Assembly (NCBI GenBank): GCA_004357435.1
Contig: SMVS01000028.1
Location: 1 to 7,297, forward strand
DNA from: Nitrospina sp.
Lineage (GTDB): Bacteria > Nitrospinota > Nitrospinia > Nitrospinales > Nitrospinaceae
Reading direction: 5' to 3'
DNA length: 7,297 bases
The position numbers were made by a program, and so were the translations under genes. Every line of letters begins with the position of its first letter. Position 1 is the stretch's first letter. This document shows positions 1-5,575 of the stretch, one piece after another. Under the pieces are notes generated by a model. The model was not told the DNA's origin. It saw only the letters and a list, made by a program, of their open reading frames with translations, and did not search any database.

Positions 1-56
1 GCTCGGTTTGTAGATTTCCCTCGGGCTGGCAAGGGCTTTGCGCAACCTGAATAATT

Positions 57-74
57 CCTCCTTCTTGAAGGGGG
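57..74. repeat. short inverted repeat CCTCCTTC/GAAGGGGG
   Basis: Arms 57-64 and 67-74 pair over 8 positions, including one G-T wobble, around a 2-base centre. The C-rich/G-rich arms resemble two other hairpins in this window (198-233 and the start of the 5306/5475 repeats), so it may belong to a family of CCTCC...GGAGG elements scattered in this genome. That link is an inference from base composition, not a full alignment. Confidence 0.4.
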
Positions 75-86
75 TTGGGGATTGAG

Positions 87-140
87 CCGCGGATGCCTGT
101 CCTGAGCAGGGTCTAAGGGAACACAGATAAACACGGATGG
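87..140. repeat. composite repeat: ACAC(A/G)GAT element split by a CTGAGC element
   Basis: Positions 87-95 read CCGCGGATG, and 120-140 hold two similar decamers, ACACAGATAA and ACACGGATGG. Between them sits a 24-base piece (96-119) containing CTGAGC...GTCTAAGG. That piece resembles the CTGAGCCTGTCGAAG core found again at 155-169. From general knowledge, CCGCGGATGAACACAGAT-like and CTGAGC(N)GTCGAAG-like stretches recur between genes in many environmental bacterial genomes. Removing 96-119 would rejoin a continuous ACAC(A/G)GAT-type repeat, so one element seems inserted in the other. No target duplication is visible. Confidence 0.4.
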
Positions 141-150
141 CTTCCCCGGT

Positions 151-172
151 CATGCTGAGCCTGTCGAAGCAT
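151..172. repeat. CTGAGCCTGTCGAAG-type interspersed repeat, partly palindromic
   Basis: The 22 bases begin CATGCT and end AGCAT, giving ATGCT/AGCAT arms around the core GAGCCTGTCGA. The core matches the piece at 102-118 apart from a few bases. Such TTCGACAGGCTCAG-like palindromes are frequent intergenic repeats in many bacterial genomes (general knowledge). No function is assigned. Confidence 0.45.
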
Positions 173-197
173 AGGCCTGCGGGAGGCACGCGGGCTC

Positions 198-233
198 CCA
201 CCCCTCCTCGCTCCTCCCCTTGGTCAGGGGTGG
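198..233. repeat. inverted repeat CCACCCCT/AGGGGTGG
   Basis: Arms 198-205 and 226-233 are perfectly complementary over 8 bases across a 20-base centre. A nested alternative pairs CCCCT (216-220) with AGGGG (226-230). The inner CCCCTTGGTCAGGGG resembles CCCCTTAGCAGGGG at the start of the two repeats between phnC and the phosphorylase gene. It lies 46-81 bases past the stop of the DJ-1/PfpI gene. No T-tract follows on either strand, so it is not called a terminator. Confidence 0.4.
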
Positions 234-248
234 AATATTAATTTAGTT

Positions 249-263
249 CCGGTGCTTCGCCGG
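249..263 (-). other. small GC hairpin just downstream of the DJ-1/PfpI gene
   Basis: CCGGTG-CTT-CGCCGG forms a 6-bp stem with one G-T pair and a 3-base loop. On the minus strand it begins 16 bases after the stop codon and is followed by AACTAAATTAATATT, which is AT-rich but has no clean U-run. It could protect the 3' end or act as a weak terminator. Confidence 0.25.
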
Positions 264-278
264 CGGGGTTTTCTGAAA

Positions 279-878
279 TCACTTGATGGCAGTCTGTGCC
301 ACGGCGTCCACCATCGCCCAGGCGAATTTTTCAGCGACGCTCGAATCGCGGGCGGTGATGAGCCGGTCATGCACACACAAATCATCATCCACCAGAATGG
401 CCGCGGCCTGGTCCAACTCCGGCAGGGTGTGCTTGTTTTGTTCGGCGGCCACTTCGATGTTTTCCAGCAGGCCGGCTTCACCGAGGCAGGGCACCGCCGT
501 GCCGATAGCGCCCACCACCATGCGGGCTCTGAAACGGTCGGTGAGAAGCAGGCGCACTAACTTTTCCTTCCACAAATACTTGCGGGTGCCAGTGCCACCG
601 ACCACTACGGTGCCATGAAAAACGCCTTTGATCTGCCGGGTTCCCTTGGCCGACGTCACATAGCTGTCGCCGGTGATGCCTTCGATGGCATCGACTATCA
701 GCAGGTCGGGCATGTGCCGGCCGCTTTTCATGCCGACCGCTTCCTTCAATTTGGTGGAGGCGACAAACACCTGCGCGCCCTCCTCCTTGAATATTTTTTT
801 GGGAATTTCCAGTTGATCTTCCTCGTAATAGTCTTTGGGAATGATCATCAAAATATTTTTACCTTCCAAGCGTGGCAT
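279..878 (-). CDS. DJ-1/PfpI-family protein lacking the canonical nucleophilic cysteine
   Basis: 199 residues, cytoplasmic (no signal peptide or membrane segment), close to the usual length of DJ-1/PfpI proteins, a family of proteases, glyoxalase/deglycase-like enzymes and chaperones. Family traits seen: an N-terminal beta strand and acidic elbow (residues 9-26, YEED; Glu19 fits the conserved Glu), a DLLIVDA strand at 58-64, VVVGGTGT at 91-98, the nucleophile-elbow region VGAIGTAVPCLGEAGLL at 122-138, and ITARDSS near the C-terminus (174-180). In typical members the elbow reads A-I-C-H/x-G/x-P; here the Cys position is Gly126 and no His follows, while a Cys lies five residues later (Cys131). 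The enzyme may be inactive, use other chemistry, or bind a ligand. The ATG at 878 is chosen because AGGAG lies 10 bases upstream; an in-frame TTG at 902 would place that site inside the gene. The membrane-protein gene ends 97 bases upstream on the same strand, so cotranscription is possible. Family assignment is confident; function is not. Confidence 0.85.
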   Translation of the reverse strand: MPRLEGKNILMIIPKDYYEEDQLEIPKKIFKEEGAQVFVASTKLKEAVGMKSGRHMPDLLIVDAIEGITGDSYVTSAKGTRQIKGVFHGTVVVGGTGTRKYLWKEKLVRLLLTDRFRARMVVGAIGTAVPCLGEAGLLENIEVAAEQNKHTLPELDQAAAILVDDDLCVHDRLITARDSSVAEKFAWAMVDAVAQTAIK

Positions 879-888
879 AGATTTAAAA

Positions 889-893
889 CTCCT
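889..893 (-). promoter_or_regulatory. Shine-Dalgarno AGGAG deciding the DJ-1/PfpI start
   Basis: On the minus strand, CTCAGGAG precedes the ATG at 878 with 10 bases between AGGAG and the start codon. This supports the ATG over the upstream TTG at 902. Confidence 0.7.
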
Positions 894-975
894 GAGTTTC
901 AAAGGGGGTGGTCAGAAAAACCCGACACAGCCCTTATTTTGAATTCATACGGTTTTTTTTACATGTGAGCGGCGG

Positions 976-2925
976 TCAGTCTACCACAAAGGCATAAAGG
1001 AAAAACGGGTTTTCCCCGGCTACGCGGCGGGCGTGAGAGTTGAGAAAATCCTTGAACGCCACGCGTTCTTCCTGGGGAAACGCCGCATCCGGGCCGAAGA
1101 TAAAATTGAAGTCGAACATGATATGAGTCGCTCCCAGACGTTTCATTTGTTCATGGAGGCCGTCCGGCGAAGAATCCTGGCGCAACATTTCCTGCAGAGT
1201 GTGCGCTTCGAATACGCTGTCACTGATAAAATCCCGTTCGGCCAGGTAACCCAGATTCCGCATATAAACAAAAAATATTTTCGCGTCCGGCGCCAGCTGG
1301 TTGTTCATGGCCGCGTACAGCGGGTAGCGCGGCACATTACGCGACAGGTATTGATCGCGCGTTTCCTGCCCGGTGAGATATTTTAACGGGTCTTTGTGCG
1401 ACCAGGTATCGGCGATCACGCTCAAATTGTAAATCACCGCTGTGGCCACCAGGAACGGCACCGCCTTCCGCCACGCGGCAACGGCGGCGCCCTTGGGATG
1501 TTGCATCAAACGCTCCCAGCCGGTCACCAGCAGTAACGCCAGCAACGTCCAGACCGGGGCCAGAAACCGGATGTACTGGAAATAAATGAACCAGAATACC
1601 ATCAGGACAGCGCAGGCCGCCCCCAGGGCGCGAATGACGGGCGACCGCGTTTTCCACAAACCCCATAACGCCGGCAGGAGTAGCAGGGTGACGCCGCCGA
1701 GCGTGCCATCAAACCGTAGTGAATGGGGCTGACTGTGAAACGTTAAATTATAAGGGAGCCTGAGAAAATCCAATAACCCCCGTCCCATGCCAAACGATTT
1801 CACGTACTGGTCCATCATCATCATGCGCTCGGCGTCCCAGTTGATTTGGTCGGCGCCGCCCAGCACCTGCATGAACAGCGGGACGAACGGGTTGCCGGCG
1901 ATGAAGAAATTACGGGCCCACCACGGCGCCATGAAGCACAAGACTATTCCACCAAACGCCAAAATTTTGGTGGCGGTCGAGCGCGCATCGTTGTCCTGCC
2001 GTTCCACCCAGGCGATGCCCAACACCACCAGCGGAATCAGGATGAACGCCGTCAGTTTGGTGGCCCAGGCGGAAGCCGCAAACACCGCCATGAACAGGAA
2101 CCAGGATCGCGCGCGGGTGAGGCGCCAGCGGTCCCAGGCATAAAATGTGAAAAATATGAAACCGGCCAGTGCGATATCAACGTAGGCGGAAGCGGAAACT
2201 TCCCAGAACGTGGGGACGCTGAAAAACAGGACCGGCACCCACAGCCGGTAGCGGCCGGGCTGTGCGAAGCCTTGGGCCAAACCCACCTGGTAGTAATGCG
2301 CCAGCGCCGCCAGCAGGAGTCCCGCCATGCCCAACCCGACCAGCGCGGGCAGGGCTTCACTGCCGAAGGTCATGGCAAACAGGAACACCATCTCCATCAA
2401 AAGCGGGAAAAACGAATATATGTTGTTGGGGAGATTGATAAATCCGTGGTGTTCCAGATAGGCTTTGGGAATGGCGAGGTGATACACCAGAGCGTCCGTG
2501 CGGATGGGAGGAGCCAGGGCCAGGATCAATGCCAGCAGGCCGAGCAACGCCAGCACCGAGCCATTGAAAACTCTGAAATGCGCTTTTTCTGAGTCCGGTG
2601 GGGTCGCGGCGGGACGCCACGCCATCGCCTGACGCGCCAAGGCGCCGATTTTTTTCCAGGAAGCGAGAGCAATGAGGCCCAGGAGCGTCCATCCGGTGGC
2701 TGGATAAATCCCACCCAGAAAAGCCAGGCCGGTGGTGGTCAGGGAGATGGCCACCAACCCGAGCGTGGTTTTAATCAGGAAACTTTCAAAAGGCGTCGCA
2801 AAAACCGGGCGCAGAGGGCCGACCACCCGGTCGCCCAACAGGTAAAACCCAATAAAAATGAGCGGTAATATTAGAAGGGACATGGCGGGAACGGCATCGA
2901 TTTGTAAGGAATTTTCTATTGACAC
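976..2925 (-). CDS. polytopic membrane glycosyltransferase-like protein (GT-C fold, GT39/ArnT-like)
   Basis: Up to 649 residues with a dozen or more hydrophobic segments between about 16 and 505, then a soluble C-terminal region (about 510-649). GT-C enzymes move sugars from polyprenyl-phosphate donors to acceptors on the outer face of the inner membrane. The best mark is PPIRTDALVYHLAIPKAYL at residues 139-157, just after a membrane segment, where GT-C enzymes carry a catalytic Asp; Asp144 is the candidate. LPNNIYSFFPLLME (165-178) and PWWARNFFIAGNPFVPLF (334-351) are also typical in such proteins, as far as I recall. A run of four Met (368-371) is a curiosity. The start is uncertain: GTG at 2925 has no clear ribosome binding site, and an ATG at 2883 (residue 15) begins right at the first membrane segment. 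The plus-strand cytochrome promoter overlaps the first of these starts, which slightly favours 2883. Donor and acceptor cannot be named; no polysaccharide genes are adjacent. Confidence 0.75.
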   Translation of the reverse strand: MSIENSLQIDAVPAMSLLILPLIFIGFYLLGDRVVGPLRPVFATPFESFLIKTTLGLVAISLTTTGLAFLGGIYPATGWTLLGLIALASWKKIGALARQAMAWRPAATPPDSEKAHFRVFNGSVLALLGLLALILALAPPIRTDALVYHLAIPKAYLEHHGFINLPNNIYSFFPLLMEMVFLFAMTFGSEALPALVGLGMAGLLLAALAHYYQVGLAQGFAQPGRYRLWVPVLFFSVPTFWEVSASAYVDIALAGFIFFTFYAWDRWRLTRARSWFLFMAVFAASAWATKLTAFILIPLVVLGIAWVERQDNDARSTATKILAFGGIVLCFMAPWWARNFFIAGNPFVPLFMQVLGGADQINWDAERMMMMDQYVKSFGMGRGLLDFLRLPYNLTFHSQPHSLRFDGTLGGVTLLLLPALWGLWKTRSPVIRALGAACAVLMVFWFIYFQYIRFLAPVWTLLALLLVTGWERLMQHPKGAAVAAWRKAVPFLVATAVIYNLSVIADTWSHKDPLKYLTGQETRDQYLSRNVPRYPLYAAMNNQLAPDAKIFFVYMRNLGYLAERDFISDSVFEAHTLQEMLRQDSSPDGLHEQMKRLGATHIMFDFNFIFGPDAAFPQEERVAFKDFLNSHARRVAGENPFFLYAFVVD

Positions 2926-2946
2926 CAGACCAATATAGAATATAAT
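2919..2946 (+). promoter_or_regulatory. consensus sigma70-type promoter for the cytochrome c gene
   Basis: TTGACA at 2919-2924 and TATAAT at 2941-2946 match both consensus hexamers exactly, with a 16-base spacer. Transcription would start near 2953, leaving a leader of about 135 nt before the cytochrome start at 3089. The -35 box overlaps the most upstream possible start codon of the divergent membrane-protein gene. The minus strand of the same stretch has two TATATT hexamers but no matching -35 box. Confidence 0.75.
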
Positions 2947-2990
2947 CTGGCTCTCATTTTCTTTGTTTTACCCTTCATTTGTGCTTCCTT

Positions 2991-3004
2991 GGGCCACTTG
3001 GCCC
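2991..3004 (+). promoter_or_regulatory. hairpin/palindrome in the cytochrome leader
   Basis: GGGCC-ACTT-GGCCC is a GC-rich perfect inverted repeat in otherwise AT-rich DNA; as DNA it reads GGGCCA-CT-TGGCCC. It would form a stable stem in the leader RNA or serve as a dyad operator. It ends at the first base of a second promoter-like -35 box (3004-3009). T-rich runs lie at 3022-3027 and 3031-3035, too far away for a classical terminator. Confidence 0.4.
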
Positions 3005-3032
3005 TGACAACTATAACAGAGTTTTTTAGATT
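3004..3032 (+). promoter_or_regulatory. possible second, weaker promoter for the cytochrome
   Basis: CTGACA (3004-3009, 5/6 match) and TAGATT (3027-3032, 4/6 match) are separated by 17 bases. A start near 3039 would give a leader of about 50 nt. The upstream consensus promoter is a better candidate; such matches occur by chance in AT-rich DNA. Confidence 0.3.
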
Positions 3033-3075
3033 TTTAGTGTTCCCGCTTGTTTGATATTTTTCTAATGTTTGCTGA

Positions 3076-3080
3076 AAGGA
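3076..3080 (+). promoter_or_regulatory. Shine-Dalgarno AAGGA deciding the cytochrome start
   Basis: AAGGA sits 8 bases before the ATG at 3089. It sets the start there rather than at the in-frame TTG at 3047, which would add 14 residues in front of a good signal peptide. Confidence 0.65.
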
Positions 3081-3088
3081 AAGGTCCA

Positions 3089-3523
3089 ATGAGAAAATTT
3101 GCATTATCAATTGCTTTCATCGTATTGAGTTTGTTTCTGGTCAATACTGCGTTTGCGGCCACAAAATGTCCGCAACCCAGGAAAACCAAATCCGCCCCGT
3201 CGAGTACCTTCAAGTCGGATAAAACCAAAAGGGCCAATGTCAAGAAGGGCAAAGCTATTTATCAAAAAACCGCCAAGCCAATGGCCTGCCAAATGTGTCA
3301 CGGTAAAAAGGGCGGCGGCGACGGTAAACTGGGCAAGGCCTTGAAGCCTGCTCCGAGGAATTTTAAATGTGCCAAGACCATGAAGAAAGTTTCTGCCGGC
3401 CAAATGTTCTGGATCATCAAGCACGGTTCCAAGGGCACCGGTATGGTCGCTCATAAGAAAACCCTGAAGGATAAAGACATCTGGAATGTGATCAAATACA
3501 TCCGGAAAGATTTTATGAAATAA
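3089..3523 (+). CDS. periplasmic monohaem class I cytochrome c, highly basic
   Basis: 144 residues. Residues 1-23 form a Sec signal peptide: basic MRK, a hydrophobic core, and AFA before the likely cleavage at 23/24. The mature protein carries one CxxCH haem site, CQMCH (Cys67, Cys70, His71), followed by GKKGGGDG, and a likely axial Met119 in GSKGTGM; the C-terminal helix DIWNVIKYIR (130-139) is typical of class I cytochromes. It should be a soluble periplasmic electron carrier. The mature part has about 29 Lys and 4 Arg against 5 Asp and no Glu, so it is extremely basic and may dock on acidic partners or membranes. Two further cysteines (27 and 94) could form a disulfide. It appears monocistronic, with a consensus promoter upstream and an intrinsic terminator downstream; no oxidase, reductase or cytochrome maturation gene is adjacent, so its partners are unknown. 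Confidence 0.92.
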   Translation: MRKFALSIAFIVLSLFLVNTAFAATKCPQPRKTKSAPSSTFKSDKTKRANVKKGKAIYQKTAKPMACQMCHGKKGGGDGKLGKALKPAPRNFKCAKTMKKVSAGQMFWIIKHGSKGTGMVAHKKTLKDKDIWNVIKYIRKDFMK

Positions 3524-3541
3524 CCTTCATCGGTAAGATTT

Positions 3542-3580
3542 AAAGGGGTGAGGCGCTGGGGCGCTTCACCCCTTTTTTTT
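3542..3580 (+). terminator. strong intrinsic terminator after the cytochrome gene
   Basis: Arms 3542-3556 and 3561-3575 pair over 15 positions with a single G-T wobble, around a TGGG loop (3557-3560). T's run unbroken from 3573 to 3580. It begins 18 bases past the cytochrome stop and separates it from the phnDC pair. Confidence 0.92.
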
Positions 3581-3645
3581 GTCCGCAACTCCCCTGAAAA
3601 AAAATGAAGGGTATGATAAGTTTGCTGGAACGTGTTCAACCTTCT

Positions 3646-3649
3646 GGAG
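3646..3649 (+). promoter_or_regulatory. Shine-Dalgarno GGAG for phnD
   Basis: TGGAG precedes the ATG at 3657 with 7 bases between. This rules against the in-frame TTG at 3579, which lies within the terminator T-tract. A lone -10-like TATGAT at 3612-3617 has no convincing -35 partner. Confidence 0.65.
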
Positions 3650-3656
3650 TCCTGCC

Positions 3657-4565
3657 ATGAAACCGACGTTGGGATGGCGTGTTTGGCTGTTAGCCCTGCT
3701 GATGATTCCGGTAGGGGCGGGGGCCGGGCAGGCCGCCGCACTCGGCAGTGCCGACAGGCCTCTGCACATGATGTTCGTGCCTTCGGGCGAAGCCCAGGTG
3801 ATTTTGCAGGGCGGCGAGGACATCGCCCGCCTGCTGAAGAAGTTCACCGGCCTGCATTTCAAGACCTCCATCGCCACCAGTTACGCCGCGGTGATCGAGG
3901 CCATGGGGGCGGGCAAGGTCGACATCGGTTGGCTGGCCACCTTTGCCTATGTGCTGGCCAGGGAAAAATACGACGTCGACCTGTTGCTCATCGTGGTTCG
4001 TTTTGGCAGTCCGTTTTACCGCGGGCAGATCGTCGTCCGCGCCGACAGCGGCATCACCACTCTGGAGGATCTCCAAGGCAAGCGCTTCGCTTATGTCGAT
4101 CCGGTTTCCACTTCCGGTCATCTCTATCCCAAAACCCTGCTGATGGCGAAGGGCCTGGATCCCGACCGGCTGTTTGCGCATGCGGTATTTGCCGGGTCGC
4201 ACAACGCGGTGATTCTCTCCATTATGAAGGGGGAAGTGGACGCCGGGGCCACCTACGATGACGCGCGCGCCGCCATCGCTAAAGATTTTCCCGAGGTCTA
4301 TGACCGGGTGCGGGTGATCGCGTACACGAAAGAAATTCCCAACGACACCGTGACCGCCCGCAAAAATCTGGACCCGGAACTAAAAAAAAGAATCAAGGAG
4401 GGTCTCCAGCATTTGGCCAAGACCCCGGAGGGCAGCCGCTTGCTCAAACGCTTGTACGGCATCAGCGGCCTCATGGATTTCGACGCCTTTTTTGATCCGG
4501 TGCGGCAGGCGCGGCGCCTGCTCAAGCTCGCTCCTGATTCTTTGAAGTCCAGGAAAGCACCATGA
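3657..4565 (+). CDS. phnD: PhnD-like periplasmic substrate-binding protein (phosphonate/phosphite/phosphate ABC transporter)
   Basis: 302 residues, normal for the PhnD family. A Sec signal peptide covers about residues 1-27 (hydrophobic WLLALLMIPVGAGAG, then AQAAA-like small residues). The mature protein opens with PLHMMFVPSGE (35-45), followed by TSYAAVIEAMGAGKVDIGWL (74-93), GKRFAYVDPVSTSGHLYP (141-158) and VFAGSHNAVILSI (177-189) with GEVDAGATYDDA (192-203). These are the conserved blocks of the family; in characterised PhnD proteins the STSG-type loop binds the phosphoryl oxygens. It would capture an oxyanion or phosphonate in the periplasm and deliver it to a permease. Its TGA overlaps the ATG of the PhnC-like ATPase (ATGA), so the two are translationally coupled. 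The ligand cannot be named from sequence: the family covers phosphonates, phosphite, hypophosphite and others, and no C-P lyase or phosphonatase gene is nearby. Confidence 0.9.
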   Translation: MKPTLGWRVWLLALLMIPVGAGAGQAAALGSADRPLHMMFVPSGEAQVILQGGEDIARLLKKFTGLHFKTSIATSYAAVIEAMGAGKVDIGWLATFAYVLAREKYDVDLLLIVVRFGSPFYRGQIVVRADSGITTLEDLQGKRFAYVDPVSTSGHLYPKTLLMAKGLDPDRLFAHAVFAGSHNAVILSIMKGEVDAGATYDDARAAIAKDFPEVYDRVRVIAYTKEIPNDTVTARKNLDPELKKRIKEGLQHLAKTPEGSRLLKRLYGISGLMDFDAFFDPVRQARRLLKLAPDSLKSRKAP

Positions 4566-5314
4566 CCGAGCTGAGATTGGAGAACGTTTCCAAAACCTAT
4601 GGCAATGGCACGGTGGCGTTGCGGGATATTTCGCTGGTCATCGAGTCCGGTGAATTCGTGGTCGTGTTGGGAAAAAGCGGGTCCGGAAAATCCACTCTTC
4701 TGCGCTGTATCAACCGGCTGGTGGAACCGAGTACCGGCCGGATTTTTTTCGGGGACCGCGAAATCACCACCGCCTCCACCAGAACCCTGCGCGCGATCCG
4801 CCGCAAAATCGGGATGATTTTCCAGGAAGGGTTTCTGGTGCCCCGGACCACTGTGTTGACCAACGTATTGACCGGGCGGCTCGGCGCCACCTCGATCTGG
4901 GCTTCCCTGCTCAACCTGTTTTCCGCCGATGAGGTGCAGGCGGCTTTGCGGAATCTGGATCGGCTGGGCATTGCCGACAAGGCGTGGGATAAAGTCGAGA
5001 GCCTGAGCGGCGGTCAAAAACAGCGCGTGGGCATTGCCCGCGCCATGATGCAAAAGCCCGATATCCTGCTGGCCGATGAGCCGGTGTCCAGTCTCGATCC
5101 GGCGACTTCCCACAGTATTCTGACGGCGCTGTCGGAAATCAATCGGCGCGACGGCGTGACCTTGTTGTGCAACCTGCATATCCCGGAACTGGCCCGCCAG
5201 TTCGGGCGGCGTGTGCTGGCGCTGAAAGCCGGTCGGCTGGTTTACGACGGTCCACCGGACGGCCTGGATTCTGCCACCCTGCAGGAGTTTTACGATTTAA
5301 AAGAAACCCCTTAG
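4562..5314 (+). CDS. phnC: PhnC-like ABC transporter ATP-binding protein
   Basis: 250 residues, the usual size for PhnC. All ABC ATPase motifs are intact: Walker A GKSGSGKS (37-44), Q-loop Gln88 in MIFQEGF, signature LSGGQ (148-152), Walker B ILLADE (168-173), D-loop SSLD (176-179) and switch His206. The region between Q-loop and signature (LTNVLTGRLGATSIWASLL, 99-117) and the NLHIPELA/VYDGPP C-terminal part match the phosphonate importer subgroup. It should hydrolyse ATP on the cytoplasmic face to drive uptake of the PhnD ligand. AGGA at 4551-4554 lies 7 bases before the ATG, which overlaps the phnD stop. No permease gene follows, unlike the common phnC-phnD-phnE sets. The last bases, including the TAG stop, lie inside the first copy of a repeat found again at 5475. 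Confidence 0.92.
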   Translation: MTELRLENVSKTYGNGTVALRDISLVIESGEFVVVLGKSGSGKSTLLRCINRLVEPSTGRIFFGDREITTASTRTLRAIRRKIGMIFQEGFLVPRTTVLTNVLTGRLGATSIWASLLNLFSADEVQAALRNLDRLGIADKAWDKVESLSGGQKQRVGIARAMMQKPDILLADEPVSSLDPATSHSILTALSEINRRDGVTLLCNLHIPELARQFGRRVLALKAGRLVYDGPPDGLDSATLQEFYDLKETP

Positions 5315-5407
5315 CAGGGGAGGCAGATTGCCGACCGTTTAGAACCATGCCCCGCAATTGTTGAGCGCGAGATCGAGTTTGACCCATTTACTCCGGGCCT
5401 TGCCCGG
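5306..5407 (+). repeat. direct repeat copy 1, overlapping the phnC stop codon
   Basis: About 102 bases, matching 5475-5575 in the same orientation. The first 23 bases (5306-5328) are identical to 5475-5497, and the identical blocks AATTGTTGAGCGC (5356-5368) and CGAGTTTGACCCATT (5374-5388) follow. The ends are hairpins: CCCCT-TAGC-AGGGG (5307-5320) and CCGGGC-CTT-GCCCGG (5393-5407). The centre (5329-5355) has diverged. The copy supplies the phnC TAG stop. No open frame is evident; it looks like a non-coding, structured interspersed element. Confidence 0.8.
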
Positions 5408-5411
5408 TTTT
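5393..5411 (+). terminator. terminator-like hairpin after phnC
   Basis: CCGGGC-CTT-GCCCGG (5393-5407) is a 6-bp GC stem directly followed by TTTT (5408-5411). It may end the phnDC transcript, though the U-run is short. It forms the end of repeat copy 1; the equivalent hairpin in copy 2 (5561-5575) lacks the T-run. Confidence 0.45.
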
Positions 5412-5414
5412 CCC

Positions 5415-5443
5415 TTGTCTCCCCATCCGGTCCGTACTATAAA
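5415..5443 (+). promoter_or_regulatory. candidate promoter for the phosphorylase gene
   Basis: TTGTCT (5415-5420, 4/6 match) and TATAAA (5438-5443, 5/6 match) are spaced by 17 bases, between the two repeat copies. A start near 5450 would put the whole of repeat copy 2 in the 5' leader of the phosphorylase mRNA. Confidence 0.45.
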
Positions 5444-5474
5444 GAAGGCCGCCCGCCGCCCTCTGCGGGGGAGG

Positions 5475-5575
5475 ACCCCTTAGCAGGGGAGGCAGATAGC
5501 CGGGCTTTATATTGTCGCCAATAATTGTTGAGCGCCTATCCGAGTTTGACCCATTGACCTCCGGGCGTTGCCCGG
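5475..5575 (+). repeat. direct repeat copy 2, upstream of the phosphorylase gene
   Basis: About 101 bases, the partner of 5306-5407, starting 169 bases after it. Conserved blocks are 5475-5497, 5523-5535 and 5541-5555, plus the closing hairpin CCGGGC-GTT-GCCCGG (5561-5575). The middle (5498-5522) differs. It ends 16 bases before the phosphorylase ATG, so its last hairpin sits where a ribosome would bind. Confidence 0.8.

Larger units (their letters stand above)
1..278. other. gene-free region rich in short repeat-like elements
   Basis: No reading frame here has a credible start, ribosome binding site or recognisable protein family. The stretch is a patchwork of short inverted repeats and interspersed-repeat-like fragments, listed separately: hairpins at 57-74, 198-233 and 249-263, and CTGAGC-type elements at 96-119 and 151-172. 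It lies downstream of the minus-strand DJ-1/PfpI gene, so it serves as that gene's 3' flank. Whether the first bases are the tail of another gene cannot be told from the window. Confidence 0.6.

Noticed and set aside
879..975. Possible promoter or terminator between the membrane-protein and DJ-1/PfpI genes
   Set aside because: AT-rich runs (T-tract 953-960 on the plus strand) are present, but no stem precedes them and no -35/-10 pair at proper spacing was found on the minus strand. Read-through from the upstream gene is as likely.
1846..2592. A 248-codon plus-strand open frame inside the membrane-protein gene
   Set aside because: Its translation is rich in Arg, Gln, His and Gly with no hydrophobic core, typical of the complement of a membrane-protein gene.
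3047..3088. Upstream TTG start for the cytochrome
   Set aside because: It would add 14 residues before a well-formed signal peptide, while AAGGA precedes the ATG at 3089.
2916..3110. A 64-codon minus-strand frame spanning the divergent intergenic region
   Set aside because: It runs through the cytochrome promoter, leader and start, has no good ribosome binding site and resembles no known protein.
3579..3656. Upstream TTG start for phnD giving 26 extra residues
   Set aside because: It begins in the terminator's T-tract, and the extra residues would bury the signal peptide. The ATG at 3657 has GGAG at correct spacing.
4298..5179. A 293-codon minus-strand open frame across the phnD/phnC junction
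   Set aside because: Antisense to two well-supported genes; its translation is low-complexity (Gly, Gln, Arg, His) with no recognisable domain.
5306..5575. CRISPR array reading of the phnC-glgP gap
   Set aside because: There are only two copies; they are ~101 bases long, diverged internally, and not separated by spacers of regular size.
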